From: Ziziphus jujuba
Lineage: Eukaryota; Streptophyta; Magnoliopsida; Rosales; Rhamnaceae
Length of the DNA stretch: 64,000 nt
Direction: 5' to 3'
NCBI RefSeq assembly: GCF_031755915.1
Contig: NC_083384.1
Coordinates: 27,322,001 to 27,386,000, forward strand
The position numbers were made by a program, and so were the translations under genes. This document shows positions 23,269 to 35,520 of the stretch, one piece after another; within the stretch, counting starts at the first letter, position 1, and every line of letters begins with the position of its first letter. Under the pieces are notes generated by a model, which was not told the DNA's origin, ran no database searches, and saw nothing but the letters and a program-made list of their open reading frames with translations.

Positions 23269-25650
23269 TTAATCAAACGTCAACATTGGTGTCCAAGGTG
23301 ATGAAGATCCATTTCCACTTATACCTGAAAAATTGATAAAAGAATAGATCATGTCATACCAATATATTAAAATCACAAAAAAAAAAAAAAAAAAAAGAAT
23401 CATTCTAAACTGTTAAAGGCACGATTTAACTTTTGAAAGAAAATAGTTGTTCATTGAAAATATTTGCAAACTAATTGTTAAAGTACCTTTCTCAACATCT
23501 TGGCACAATTCAAAGCAATCATCATAAGCACATATGTGAAATGGGAGAGGAATTGATCTAAGCCAATTTTGGGAACATATTAGTGCTTCCACAATTTTTG
23601 GAGTTAGTGAGCTTCTAAATGGATCCAAAATGCGACCCCCAAAGTTAAAGGCCGATTCCGAAGCAACAGTAGACAATGGAATAGCAAGTACATCCCGAGC
23701 AAGTAATGATAAAACCTTGTATTTTGTAGAATTCAACTTCCACCAATCTAATACATTAAAAAATGCATTGTCCTCATCCTCTTCCAGTTCCATTAAGTAC
23801 CTATCAACCTCATTTTTCTTATGGTAGCTACTATCCATCTTCCTTCTTTTAAACTCCCACATTATACCTTTTTCTTCACCATGAGCACAAGAAGAATTCA
23901 CCTCATTTGTTGGTTGAACACCATTCAAAGTTTGAGTGTCAGCAGGAGTTGATGAAGCAACATAAAACTCAAACAATCTATACAAAGTATCTTTCACACC
24001 TTGCAAAATTTTTTCACTCACTTCTTGAGGATATAGCTTATCAATAGCAAATTCGATAAAACTAAGTTTGAATCGAGGATCAAGAACATGAGCTACAAAT
24101 AACAATTCGTTAATTTTTTCAATTGACCCCCAATATTTATGAAGTTTCACCTTCATGTTACTAGCCATACCACTTAAAGTTGCATCTTTGTCCACCATCC
24201 AATCCAACAATAACTTCTCAATCTTTGCAAACTCAATGACAAACAAATTAGAATTGACTTTCAAAGAAGAACTAAATATAAGTGTAATATCATAAAAAAT
24301 CTTCAAAAATTGAACAAGCACACGGGCTTTCTTCCAATCCGATGGTTGAGGTGTAACATCTCCAAAATAGGAGACATATTGTTTATCCTCCTCCTCCATT
24401 CTATTAAAAGCATTTTCAAACTTGCATGCAGCCTCCAACATTAAATACGTGGAATCCCACCTAGTAGACACATCCAAAGTCAAAAGTTTTTTGGGCTCTA
24501 TCTTCTCTTTCCAGGCACAAACCATAAACTCTAGTAACTTAGAGGGACAGGATCTCACATATTTCACAGCTTTTCGAATGAGATCAATTAAGTTGTTTTG
24601 CTCATTTAATACATCAGTCACTATTAAATTCGTAATATGAGCACAACATTGCATATGAAGAAACTCACCCTCTAAAACACAACCATTTTTCCAATTTGTC
24701 AACTTCCTTCTCAAATATGCAATGGCAACATCATTTGTTTTGGCATTGTCCATGGTTATAGTGAAAAACCTTTCGATATGCCATTCAATTAAACAACTCT
24801 CAATTAGCTTGCCAATTGTCTCACCCTTATCATTAGCAATTTGACAAAAATTCAAAATCTTCTTTTGTAGTATCCAATCACTATCAACAAAATGAGCAGT
24901 GAGCACCATGTAATTAATATTTTGAATTGAGGTCCATGTATCTGTAGTAAGGCTAACCATGACATTATTGTTCATAAAAAAACTTTGAAGTTTCTTTTTC
25001 TCCTCCAAATAAAGTTGATATACATCTCTAGCAATAACTTTGCTAGATGGTGGATCAAACTCCGAACAAAGCTCAACACAAAATTCTTTGAATCCTTCCC
25101 CCTCCACAAGAGTGAAAGGCAACCCATCTTTGATTATCATCCTAGCACATGCAGCTTTACAAGCTTCTTTATTAAATGCTTTAACTTGACCAACATATTC
25201 ATCATCTTTTCTACCTTTGAAACTAACATTCTTTTGATGGGGATACTCTAAATTATAAGGATATTCTTTACATGAATTCAAGTGGCATTTCATGATACTA
25301 GCTCCAATTTTTTTAGTATCGCTAGCATAGTGCCTACCACAATAATTACATGCAACTTTAAGCTCTGCAGGATCACATCCTTCAATCTTTGTGAAGTGAT
25401 TCCAAACCCCCAAAACAGTTCTAGGTCTTTTCCTTTTTTTGTTTGTGATAGTATTACAAGGAGGTAGCATTTCAAACTCATTGGAAGGTAGTAGACCTGC
25501 TAGGGGTGGTGGTGCGCTAGAAGGAAAATGCGGATGATGTGGCGGTGAATCGAAATGAGATGAGGGAGATGGGGTACTAGAGGAATTGGCATATTCCATT
25601 AAAGTTCTAGGGTTAGAACTAGAAGCAGCAGAATCAGCATCACTTTCCAT
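23269..25650 (-). CDS. hAT-family transposase (BED zinc finger, RICESLEEPER type), 739 aa
   Basis: Two exons, 25650-23487 and 23324-23269, join in phase (VEK|GISGNGSS) to end ...WTPMLTFD, giving 739 residues. A Ser/Pro-rich head (residues 1-75) is followed by a basic RPRTVLGVWNHF and a BED zinc finger (VACNYCGRHYASDTKKIGAS then KCHLNSC). The RNase H-like catalytic core includes VSLTTDTWTS, DNAKTND and DVSTRWDSTYLMLEAA. A plant RNase-like insert and the C-terminal hAT dimerisation domain (LARDVLAIPLSTVASESAFN, GGRILDPFRSSLTPKIVEAL) complete it. The frame is fully open, so it could be expressed. Either it is a recently active autonomous hAT element or a domesticated transposase; missing terminal repeats leave both possible. 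Subterminal-type repeats lie upstream at 27422-27490. Confidence 0.92.
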
Positions 25651-25973
25651 CTATAGCGTCCCAACACATTCAAGTTCAAAAAAACAATACATAAGCATAT
25701 AAGAATTCAAAATCCACTATGCAACTTTAATTCAAACAAAACACGAAGTTAATATGGAATAAAAAATTGTACAAATTTAAATATGACATGAATATGCATA
25801 TTTGTGCAGTGAATAAGGGTCACCAACGTAGTACTATCTGCTGAAAATAGCCATGTTAGGAATATATATAAAAATAATAAAATATATACAAAATAAACCT
25901 ACAGAACAGTGGATTTAACACTACCAAGTTTTAAGCTTCAGAATCAAGGCCATACTTACAACCTAAATGTATG

Positions 25974-26008
<35 letters not shown>

Positions 26009-27421
26009 TAATTACAGCCTATATATATATAAATGCATAGAGGTAACTGATTACAATGATAATGAGCACTAATCTTTAAATTTAGAATTCCTTGAATTTA
26101 TGTTGTTTCATTGCATATTAAAGAGACAACATTTACAAAAATTGATTAACCATTGTCTATTCCTTTTTTCTTTGCATTTTAGCTTGGCCAGTGGACTAAA
26201 GAAAACAACAAAGACCAAAACAGAGACCATGATATAAAGCACACTACTAACAGAGAAGCATTCTTTCCTTTTTGCAATCTGGAAGACCTCAGACCATCAC
26301 CGAACTCAATAATTAATAATAATAATAATAACAATAAGGTTATTTAATGAATAACAATCAGCTTCATTTTCGTATTGAATAAATCTTCAATCTTATACAA
26401 AGCAACCCTAAAATTACTCACCTTTTATGTTGCAAGTTTCTTCTTTTAGAAATAATATATAGTTGCAAAAGTAGCTCATTCAATAAACATCTTACTGAAC
26501 TTTGTGATCATAATAATATTAATTAATTGTGAAGTTTCATGGAGTAGAATTCTGTAGGAAATATTGTCTATTATTAGATTCTTATGGTTTTCACCCACTT
26601 ACATGCATAGCTCATTAACTTTCATCGTTTTAGTTTTACATTCTTCCTTAATTTTAATTTTTATTTTTTTAATTAAAGGTATCAAGTGAAGTAGCTCCTT
26701 AAACTAAAGAATGTGAGATGACAAGCAAAGGGAGTTGGGGTAGAAATCATAATGCCAAGTGACAACCACAGATACAATTACCAAAAAAATAATAATAATA
26801 AATAAATAAATAAATAAATAAAAGGGGCATCCAATTTGAATAAAATTCAGCACAAGTAATTGTTGTCTATTCTTAGGCATTCTTTATTTCTTTTTTTTAG
26901 TGATGCATACAAGAATATTTATTAAAAAATGTGAACAACAACCAAAATTGGGGAAACTAATTTAAAAATCTGTAAGTGAAACCTCTGTTTGTCACATTCA
27001 CATGGTTTAGTTTTAAACTTGAAGATAAATCTACTTTCAACACCAATATATATCCATATATATATATATATATATATATAAGAAATAACAAGTGGTGAAA
27101 AAGATGAGAGAAGTAGGTGTTGGTTCACCTTGTTGAAAGACAACACGATGGTTGTGGGGTTTGAAAAGAGAAATCTGATTGTAGTTCCGAGATCTTCCTG
27201 TATAGAAATGACAGGGGAGCTCAGCGATGGCAAAGAAGAAGAAGAAGGAGAACGAAAAACAGCTGGGCTTCGACGGTGAATGTTGCAGTTGTAGTTGGCG
27301 ATGAATCTCGTTAATGGCTGCTTTTGGGATTGAATTTTGGAGAGGCCAGAGGGGAGGCTAGGGCTTCAAATGAGAAGAAAATGAGGGTTGTATGTTTAAG
27401 TTTTAATTTTAACACAAAATG
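25651..27421. other. 5' region of the hAT transposase gene
   Basis: AT-rich, no gene. (AT)n microsatellites at 25976-26008 and 27050-27080, an (AAT)n tract near 26310 and an (AAAT)n tract near 26790. Probably leader, intron and promoter of the transposase. A short minus-strand frame near 27230-27120 may be part of a 5' exon but is not supported by a protein family. Confidence 0.45.
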
Positions 27422-27490
27422 ATCGGTCGGTTTCGGTTTCTGCAATATTAGGGAAACCGAGAACCGAAACACCGACCTTCACGTTCTCAC
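27422..27490. repeat. hAT-type subterminal inverted repeats
   Basis: GGTCGGTTTCGGTTTC faces AACCGAAACACCGACC across about 35 bp. Clustered CGGTTT/AAACCG motifs near an element end are typical of plant hAT elements. This suggests the 5' side of the hAT element ends close by. Confidence 0.5.
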
Positions 27491-28021
27491 CGGTTTCATG
27501 TTTTGAATTTGAGGTGTGCCAATTCCTTGTGCCAACATTATCAAACATGAACAACAACTTTTTTTATTTTTTTTGTATTATTATTAATCCAAGTTTATGT
27601 ACTGGGTTCAGTTTTTTTTTTTTTTTTTTTTTTTTTGGTTGTATTTCATGGGATGTGGAAAAATTTGTTAATTATTTGCTTGAAATGATTTGGATGAAAA
27701 AAAAAAAAAAAGGGAAATCTGGAGATGCATATATGATTATGATCACACACACACAGCTCTGGGAAATCTCCTACTCAAGTTCTAATCTGATCGTGTGGGA
27801 TTTTTTTTTATGAATGATTTGATAAAATGAAGAGTGCTTGCTTGGTGCATTTCAACACTTTCAAAACCAAATCCATTAGAGACTGTGTTTCTGTTGATGC
27901 AACAGAGTTAGTTACCACTTTTTTTTAAGTAGCAATTTGGAGAAGCTGCTGAGTTTTGAGGTTGCAGCTGGTTTTTAAGGTGGGCCCCCATTGAATCTGA
28001 TTCACTTAGACCCCCGTTTTT
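27491..28021. other. Spacer
   Basis: T-rich and A-rich runs (27613-27636, 27698-27711). No gene or further repeat recognised. Confidence 0.5.
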
Positions 28022-28280
28022 GTGTATGGCTCGAAGAGACTCCTCGCTCGAGTGGCTCAAATATATCTCTTTTGGTTTAATACAAATCCTTCTTTTATCA
28101 AAAAAATAGTAATAATAATAAATAAAATTAGAGTTTACTTTAACACCGATTTACAATTTGCCCCTATACTTTATATTTATCACCTATCCTCCAAATTATT
28201 AAAAACTTTGCACAGTCCTATTGCTGAAAGCATAGGCACAAAATTTCTACCAAGTTTTAGAGAGGCATATGTACACGTTT
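28022..28280 (+). repeat. Dispersed repeat, copy 2
   Basis: Direct repeat of 21262-21548, with a few indels (it lacks the TTTTTTTTACATCTATGCCCC portion). It lies about 400 bp beyond the 3' end of the receptor-like kinase gene. Confidence 0.75.
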
Positions 28281-28676
28281 CTGTTAAGTTCAGAGGCCAA
28301 TAGGTAACAATTAAAATTCAAAAGGCAAATTGCAAATAGATGCAAAATTCAAGGCTCATATATAAATAACCCAAATATTATTACCATTTTACCTCTGTAA
28401 CTGCTCACACATAGGAAAAGTAAAGGGTGATTTAACCACAGCAGAGAGACTAGGTAAAATAGTAATTTCAGTACTTTTACTAATCAAACAATGGTATACA
28501 ACGAGACTTTGTGATGCAAGAAACTCTCAAGGTCCCTCTCAAAGCATTTACAAGGAAAAGAAATTGTAAACTGAAAAGTGAGTGGGTGAGGCAAGTAAAA
28601 GAAAAAAAAAAAAAAAGTATTAGAATTGTATATCTCTGCTTTACAAGTGTGTTAGCTTTCGAACTCCAAACTCATT

Positions 28677-31600
28677 TTATGATGAAAGTGCAAGCTCCGC
28701 CCATGCCAAAGAAGATGCCTTGAGCTCAACTGAGTTTGTTGTGTCGATTCTGGTTTCCAACATGCTGCACAGCTCCTGCATCGGAGGCCGCTTGGTGATG
28801 TCTGGATCTATGCAAAGATTTACCACCTCGCATATAACCTTGAGATCATCATATCTAAAATGCTTCAATTCAGGATCAACCACATAAGACATCACTTCTG
28901 GTAGTTCAAGATAGTCCTTGGCCTGCATTAGACAGAAGAAGCCTTGAATCTTTCGGTCCATAACATGAAAGTTTAAAATAACTCAAAAAGAGTTTTTCAG
29001 AAAATGTCTTTACCCAATCTACCAAGCACCCTTTGTCCTTGCAGTATGGTGGTCTCCCACTGATTATTTCCAGCAGAAGTACTCCGAAAGCATATAGATT
29101 GCCTTGAATATCCAGGTGGCGAGCTTCGAGGGAATTTGGAAGAACACAAATAGAACCTTGGTTGCTGATAGAGCCAGAATATTTTTCCGACCTCGTAAGA
29201 ATTCCCTTCCAACTTTCAAAGTCAACCAGCTGCAGTTGAAATCAAGATGATGCTCTTAAAAACAGAAATTTGTGTAGTTTTCTGAATATTCATAGTATTT
29301 TTACCAGTATTGAGAAACAATATCCACTAATAAAAAAAGAAAAAAGAAAAGGATATAATTCAAATAAATATTATATCCTTTGGAAATGAAAATCTTTATA
29401 ATCTGGTCTCAGTTCAAAATTGAAAATACCCTTCATGATATCTTACAAGTTATTGAATAAGTTTTTTGGCTTACCTTGGGAGAAAAATCTTCTGTAAGAT
29501 ATACAGCACTTGAATTTAACTCTGATATAGTAAATGGTGGCTCAATTTCTGTATGAAGATATTTGAGTCCCCGAGCAATGCCTATTACAATTTTCATTCT
29601 CCGAGTCCAAGATAATTGGCATCCTTCTCCATCTATAGTCAAATATTTGGTCAGGTTTGAGCTCATGAAATATTTCAAAGCAAACAAATGAGGTAAGAAG
29701 GATGAAGAATGCTTACAATGAAGGTGCTCATACAGTGTCCCATTAGATGCATATTCAAAAACCAGCATCCTCGTAAATGGAGTGCTTTCTCTGCAACAAC
29801 CCAGCAATTTTCCCGTATTCTCATGATTTAATCTTGCCAAATCTGCCACCTGAATGGAAAGTAATGTGAAATTGTAAATAATTTGCTAGCTTTTACAAAT
29901 TTTTAATCTTCAAGCGATGTTTTCAGCAAATGCTTTACTCGGAAAGGTTTCTTTAGATGGCAAGCATATCACCTCTCTCTGAAAATAGAGTTCAAGATAG
30001 CCAGTCCAAAGCTCTTCTTTAATACAGAGAGATATCACAGCAATCTCTGGCCCACCTTTAATGATTCCTTTATAGACCAAACTATCTGGTGAAGAGCCAA
30101 TAATATTGCTGAAATCTTCACAGGCTACTTCAAGCTCTTGTCTGCTGTATTTAACAACATCTTTCAACATCTCAGAATCTGTAAAGGAATCACACTAAAG
30201 AATTAATGTCATTCTTCACCTATAACAATTCAAAAACTACAATTGAATTGAGGTAGATGGGGTTTGAAACCTGACCTATGTATACTGTAAGATGGTCCTT
30301 CTCACTTGCTGATTTCTTCCAAGGAATTATAATAGAAGATTTGCTATTGCATTTCTGCATTGCAGTGAGAATAGCAACCAAAAAGAGAGAACCCACCATG
30401 GTTCCTGTCACTACTTCCAGTGCCAAAAGCCACGCAGGTTTCGACGTTTGCTGATGCTTGGTTTCATTTTCGACAGGCTTGTGCTTTTGGTCACTCATTG
30501 GATGGCTTTTGGCAGGGGAAGCACCATCTGAAAATATTTAAGTGTCACAACTATAACAATCAGTATTACAATATCAGGATGATGAACACCATGCCTGCAA
30601 ATATAACACTGATTTTTATCATTAACAAAATGCTTTAATTTCCTATCAAATTCTTTAAAATATACACCCCTACAATTTACATAGGAGACAGCATGATTGA
30701 TATGCTCGACATGCCTTCATACATGCCTAATGCATATTTCAAAGAGTTCAACAACTTAATCCCACAAGGGAAAATCATGTTACACGTACCACATTGCTTT
30801 TCAGAACGCTGTATGGGATTTTTGTTCTGGAGGCAGTTTCCTTGAAAACTTGTCCTGCATGAAATCATCTAGGTAAGCAAATGCATACAAACAAAAAAGA
30901 TCAATGACAAAGAAGGGTCAGGAAGATACTTTGGAAGATACTCCAAGCACTTGGGTATGCTCCCACTAAAGAAGTTGTATGAGAAATCTGCAACTTTGAA
31001 TTGAGGTGAGCGACAAAAGCCCAATGATGCATACCTGAAGCAGGAACAACAGTTAGAGAAAATTCAAGAAGAAAGAAACATCAATTTAACGGTGACACAT
31101 AATGTAGCCTTCCTTCCTAGTGAGCTTCTCAAAAGCTTTTGTGAATAACATATTGAAATTTAAATGAAGTACTGGCTACCTAGACATTAGAACAAGAATA
31201 ATAAAAGAGAGAATATTTTAGAACAACCACCACGCGAACTGTCCTGTTATATTAGCTATCTGCACATATTCACAGGAGCTCCATTAACCGTTTAGAATTA
31301 TGGTACATCAATGACCATCTTGTTTTTATTAGTTAATCAACTAGTTTTGGCAACTAATTATACATAAATATGTATGTATGCATGCATGTGAGCATGAGTA
31401 TACACATTGACGCCTAAGCTCCACAAAAAGCATGACTTTAAGGCAATTATCCTAGCAAAATTGCACAATAAAAAAGCACAGGATAACTTCAGATAAAGAC
31501 TTCCAATGCAAGAATCTAGACATGTGTGTGTGTGTGTATAGACATACAAACATGTAAGCTACCACAAAAAGCATGACTTAAAGGCAATTATCTTAGCAAA

Positions 31601-33120
31601 ATTGCACAATAAAAAAGGATGGGATAACTTCAGATAAAAGACTTCCAATGCAAGAATCTATTTATCCTACTTACATTCCATAATCGCTGGATGTAATATC
31701 AGCATTGCCAGTTGCAGGAACAGTTCCTCGCAGCCTATTCCGATCCAATTGAAGCACCTGTAGGTGCCTCAAATTTCCAAGCTCTGGAGGTAGCTTACCA
31801 GTCAAACCATTTGACTGGAGGTTTCTGCAAGAATAGTAAATTATACCAGTAAGAAAAACCCAAGACAAGCCAGATGCTAAAGCATGATCCAAAATGGCTA
31901 GCTATTAAATCCATATTACATTGTCACAACACTGGTCAAGTTCCCGATCTCTGGAGGAATTGGACCCGTGAGTTCATTCTTTCCCAAATCCAAGACAGTG
32001 AGGCTCTTTAACAAGCCCAATTCTTTAGGTATTATCCCAAGCAGCCTATTTCCATGCAAAATTCTACAAATCCACCATTACATAAAAATTCAGATCCAAC
32101 CATTGTAATTTGGAAATAGATATGCGCCGAAAAAAAAAAAAAAAAGTTCATTCTCAGAATGGCATGTGGAGAAAAGCATACAGTTTTTGCAAGGAGCTGA
32201 GCTGACCCAATTCTGGTGTAAGGAACCCTCTTAAAGAGGCCCCAGAAATGTTGCTACAAAAAGAGTTCAAGCACACATTATTACCATAAAAAAGCTGAAA
32301 CTTATTTCTACTATCAAACAAAGATCTAAATTTGGGAAATGAATACAGGATATTTGTGCACTAAAATAGACGGATTATATCTTACATCATTATAACATGA
32401 TCTCGAGCCATGGAACATGAAATGCCGTCCCAGTCACAAGGATCCGGATCCAGGGCATTCCAATTTGACAAAACCAGTTGTGGGTCTTCAAACATAGCTT
32501 CCCTAAAGCTCGTGAGGGCAGAAACTGTGCCAAATCCAGAATTTCTAGTCAGTGGAGATCTATACACAGACGACAATTTTGGACAGTGAAAACGTGAATG
32601 CACCACTTGTTCTTTATTTTTCTTTTTCAGTTTGAATCTACAGTACATCACCAACAAAAAGTTCAGGTCTAACCAAAAATAGAAATGGATATTGTACAAT
32701 TTATTGTACTTAATATTTGAGCCCTCTAGCGCTCTGTTTGGTAGTCAAGAAAAAAGGGGAAAGAAATTGATATTGACACAATCTAAAACCTTACAAAAAT
32801 TGTAGTACATAATTAGCAAAGCAGGAATTTTTACGAAGTGAAGTTTTGTTTCCATTGATATCTAAATCACTTCTTAAATTTAAAAAATAAAAATAAATAA
32901 AGAATTGAGAAAATCAAATTCTTGCATCTTTTTTCCCACATTTTCATACTAACAAAACAGAGATTCACACAAATCACGATCTGGGAAAGAGAATGCTAAC
33001 CACAAAAAAAAAAAAAAAAAAAAAAAAAAACATACCTTCTTTTGATGGAAAGGCATTACCAACCACAAAAAGAACACCCAAAATCAGACACAGAAGCTGA
33101 AATGTAGCAAGAGAGCTCAT
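28677..33120 (-). CDS. LRR receptor-like pseudokinase, At1g63430 type, 656 aa
   Basis: Thirteen exons: 33120-33036, 32524-32386, 32253-32182, 32063-31920, 31824-31675, 31034-30930, 30854-30790, 30527-30276, 30178-29973, 29849-29717, 29632-29475, 29229-29014, 28922-28677. All are GT-AG and in phase, total 1971 nt. Layout: signal peptide (1-23); LRR N-terminal cap (SNWNALDPDPCDWDGISC); about four LRRs (residues 75-197); Cys-containing juxtamembrane part; one membrane helix (about 286-308, WLLALEVVTGTMVGSLFLVA); kinase-like domain (about 345-640). Catalytic residues are lost: the glycine loop reads IIGSSPDSLVYKG, the ATP-binding Lys is Ile386 (IAVISL), HRD is ISE (486-488), the following Asn is Ala493, and DFG is DFE (506-508). 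Closest remembered relatives are Arabidopsis At1g63430/At5g41180. It likely sits in the plasma membrane and signals by scaffolding; ligand unknown. Confidence 0.93.
31415..31660. repeat. Tandem duplication inside intron 5 of the receptor gene
   Basis: A unit of about 105 bp occurs at 31415-31518 and 31555-31660 with few differences (shared ACAAAAAGCATGACTT, GCAAAATTGCACAATAAAAA, ACTTCCAATGCAAGAATCTA). A (TG)n tract and CATACAAACATG lie between. The high similarity suggests a recent event. Confidence 0.85.
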
Positions 33121-35119
33121 TTCCTCCCAGAAGAACTCATCAAACTCAACACGTTCAAACAGAAAGAAAAATAGAAAGAAAAAAGAAAAAGAAAACCCAG
33201 TAGCTTGGTGATGTGGGTTTTTATGAGAGATAAAAAAAGAAAACTACACCCAAGTTCAAGATCCTACTAATACTGGAATCTACTTACTAAAATGGGGTTG
33301 GTTTTGTGAACGAAGAAGATTAAGAAATGTCACCCAAAAAGCCAAATTAAAAAACAGTCTCAGAGAAACTAACAAAGTTTGAAATGAAAGATTCTGGCAA
33401 CTACCCACCAAGAAACTAAGAGCAAAATCAGTAGGAAAAGAGAACAACAAAATGAAGCTTTAAAAAAACAAAAAAATAAAATAAAATTTGGACGTTTGAA
33501 AGACACACCCAGATGTGGATGAAAAAGCTTTGATTCAAAGACAAGGTTATTTGCTACCAGTAAAAGAGAGCCAAAAACTCCAAAACAAATACAAAAAAAT
33601 ATATGAAATATAAAAATGATTTTGACAAATTAAATAAATAAATAAATACTGGAATGGCAAAAAAGAAAGAGATGGATTAACAAAATGAGAGAGAGAGAGT
33701 GAGAGAATGTTTTCTTTAAGATTTTTTTTATTAAATTATTTTTATTATTATTATTTTTTTAATTTCTAGTGATTAGTGGGTTTTTAGTGTCCATGGGTTT
33801 ATCTTTTTTTTTTTTTTTTAGTGCTAATGATTGCATTAAGCAGGACCCAAATGGCTTATTATTATGTATTATATGGTAACTCGTGAGAAAATGGTTTTAT
33901 ATCTCGCATAGTATTTGATAGAGTGTGAGCCGGACCATTTCAAACCCGTACGCGACACCAATCAGATTAGCCATGCAAGAATCTTTAAGAGATTAATGAT
34001 TTGGGATTTTATTTTAGTTTAAACATTTATTTTCCCTTTTTTTATTTTTTTTCCAAGAAAATGTATCAAATAATGGAATTTACAAAAAAAAAATTTGTAA
34101 TTTTGATTTCTGTTTGGTTTGACCCTAATTTTTAATTTTTTGCATAATTCCAAAAAAAATAATAATAAATTGAATTCTAGCTTTTCATGGTTTTGACAAT
34201 CTAAAATACTACCCATTTATATATTGAAGGATTAGTGCTCGTTAGCTACATTGATAATATGGGCTAAATTGATTGATGGTATTCAACAATTCTAAAAAAT
34301 GATTTTTCAATATTATCACATAATAATTTAATGAATAATGAAGCTTATTTTGTTTCAATAATTATGCATGTTGAAATATTGAACCTTTCTCATTTTTTAT
34401 GTTTGACGAAATAATTGATTATTACAAGATCATGTGACTCTTAACATCTGAGAGCAAGATCAGGTGATCATAACCACTATATATAATTTTTTTAGGATGA
34501 GAAAAAAAAAACTATATATATTTTTGCATTTTTGATTAGTTTATGTACTTTATGAATATGGAATCTCTTGGTTTGTACACCTTAAATCCTAATTTAAAAT
34601 TTGCTAGTGTAAAGATCCAACTAAATAAAGATGAAAACCAAGCTCCAAAATAGGTGATAAATAATTACATTTTTTGACCCAGTTTTATTATTTTAATTTT
34701 TAAACAAGCAATATGGCCAAATAATTATATATATTGAATTCTTAATCATTTTTAAAATTCAAAGTCCTCTAGACAGCAAGAATTTGTTGCCAAATCGTTG
34801 TACCTCTTTTTTTTTTTTAACGATTTCTTAATTAGCAATCCTTCTTAATCTAGCCCATAAAGAGAGAAAATAGTATTAAAAAAAAAAGAAGAAAAAAGAA
34901 AAAAAATCTATCCTCTCTTTTCTTTTTAGCTGCAATATACTTTACAGTCATTAAAAAAAAATAAATACATATTTTATACATGTTTCATTTTTTTTTATAT
35001 AAAAATATATGTTTCATTTTTATAATTGTGCTTTAATTAATTAGACAATTCATATCTAATTGCCTCTTTTTTAAAAAGTTAAAAAATAATTCAAAAAAAA
35101 AAAAAGTTAAAGGGCCCAA
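33121..35119. other. Upstream region of the receptor gene
   Basis: 5' UTR and promoter territory of the gene starting at 33120, then AT-rich spacer. GA-rich (GAGAGAGAGAG) at about 33690 and poly-A/T tracts. No other gene recognised. Confidence 0.5.
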
Positions 35120-35520
35120 CATACCCATTTCCATTCCCATCGTAGGTCCGAAATTCGTGCTACTAATCATGTGCCGCATTTCTCCACAGGCGCACATTAG
35201 CACCGGCCATAATTATTAGCGTGCACGAGATATTAAGCTGGACGTGTATATAACGTTTCTAGTCAAAATACAGCGAAATGGTTTTGTTACCGAACCCAAC
35301 ACAGGAAGGTAAAAGTTACAGTGACAAGCGGTGACAAAAGAACAGTAACTTTTACTTTTTGTCTCCCTTCAGACTCGTAAAATTGGTTAAAGTTAAAAAC
35401 CCAGATATGTCTATTACTGTTACCCACATTGTAGGGCAAGTAAAAAGCCTTTGTTGTGGGACTCACGTAAGCTTCACGTGAGCTTCACGTGAATCTTTTA
35501 AACACTGTGACATAGAGGGG
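35120..35520. promoter_or_regulatory. GC-richer island with paired G-boxes and a small hairpin
   Basis: Base composition rises here against AT-rich flanks. Near 35460-35495 two perfect CACGTG cores occur in CTTCACGTGAG and CTTCACGTGAA, preceded by a CACGTAAGCTT variant, so a unit AGCTTCACGTGA is tandemly repeated. G-boxes bind bZIP and bHLH factors in plants. At about 35309-35360 GTAAAAGTTAC faces GTAACTTTTAC around a 25-base loop. No gene start is visible downstream on either strand, so the target is unknown. Confidence 0.4.
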
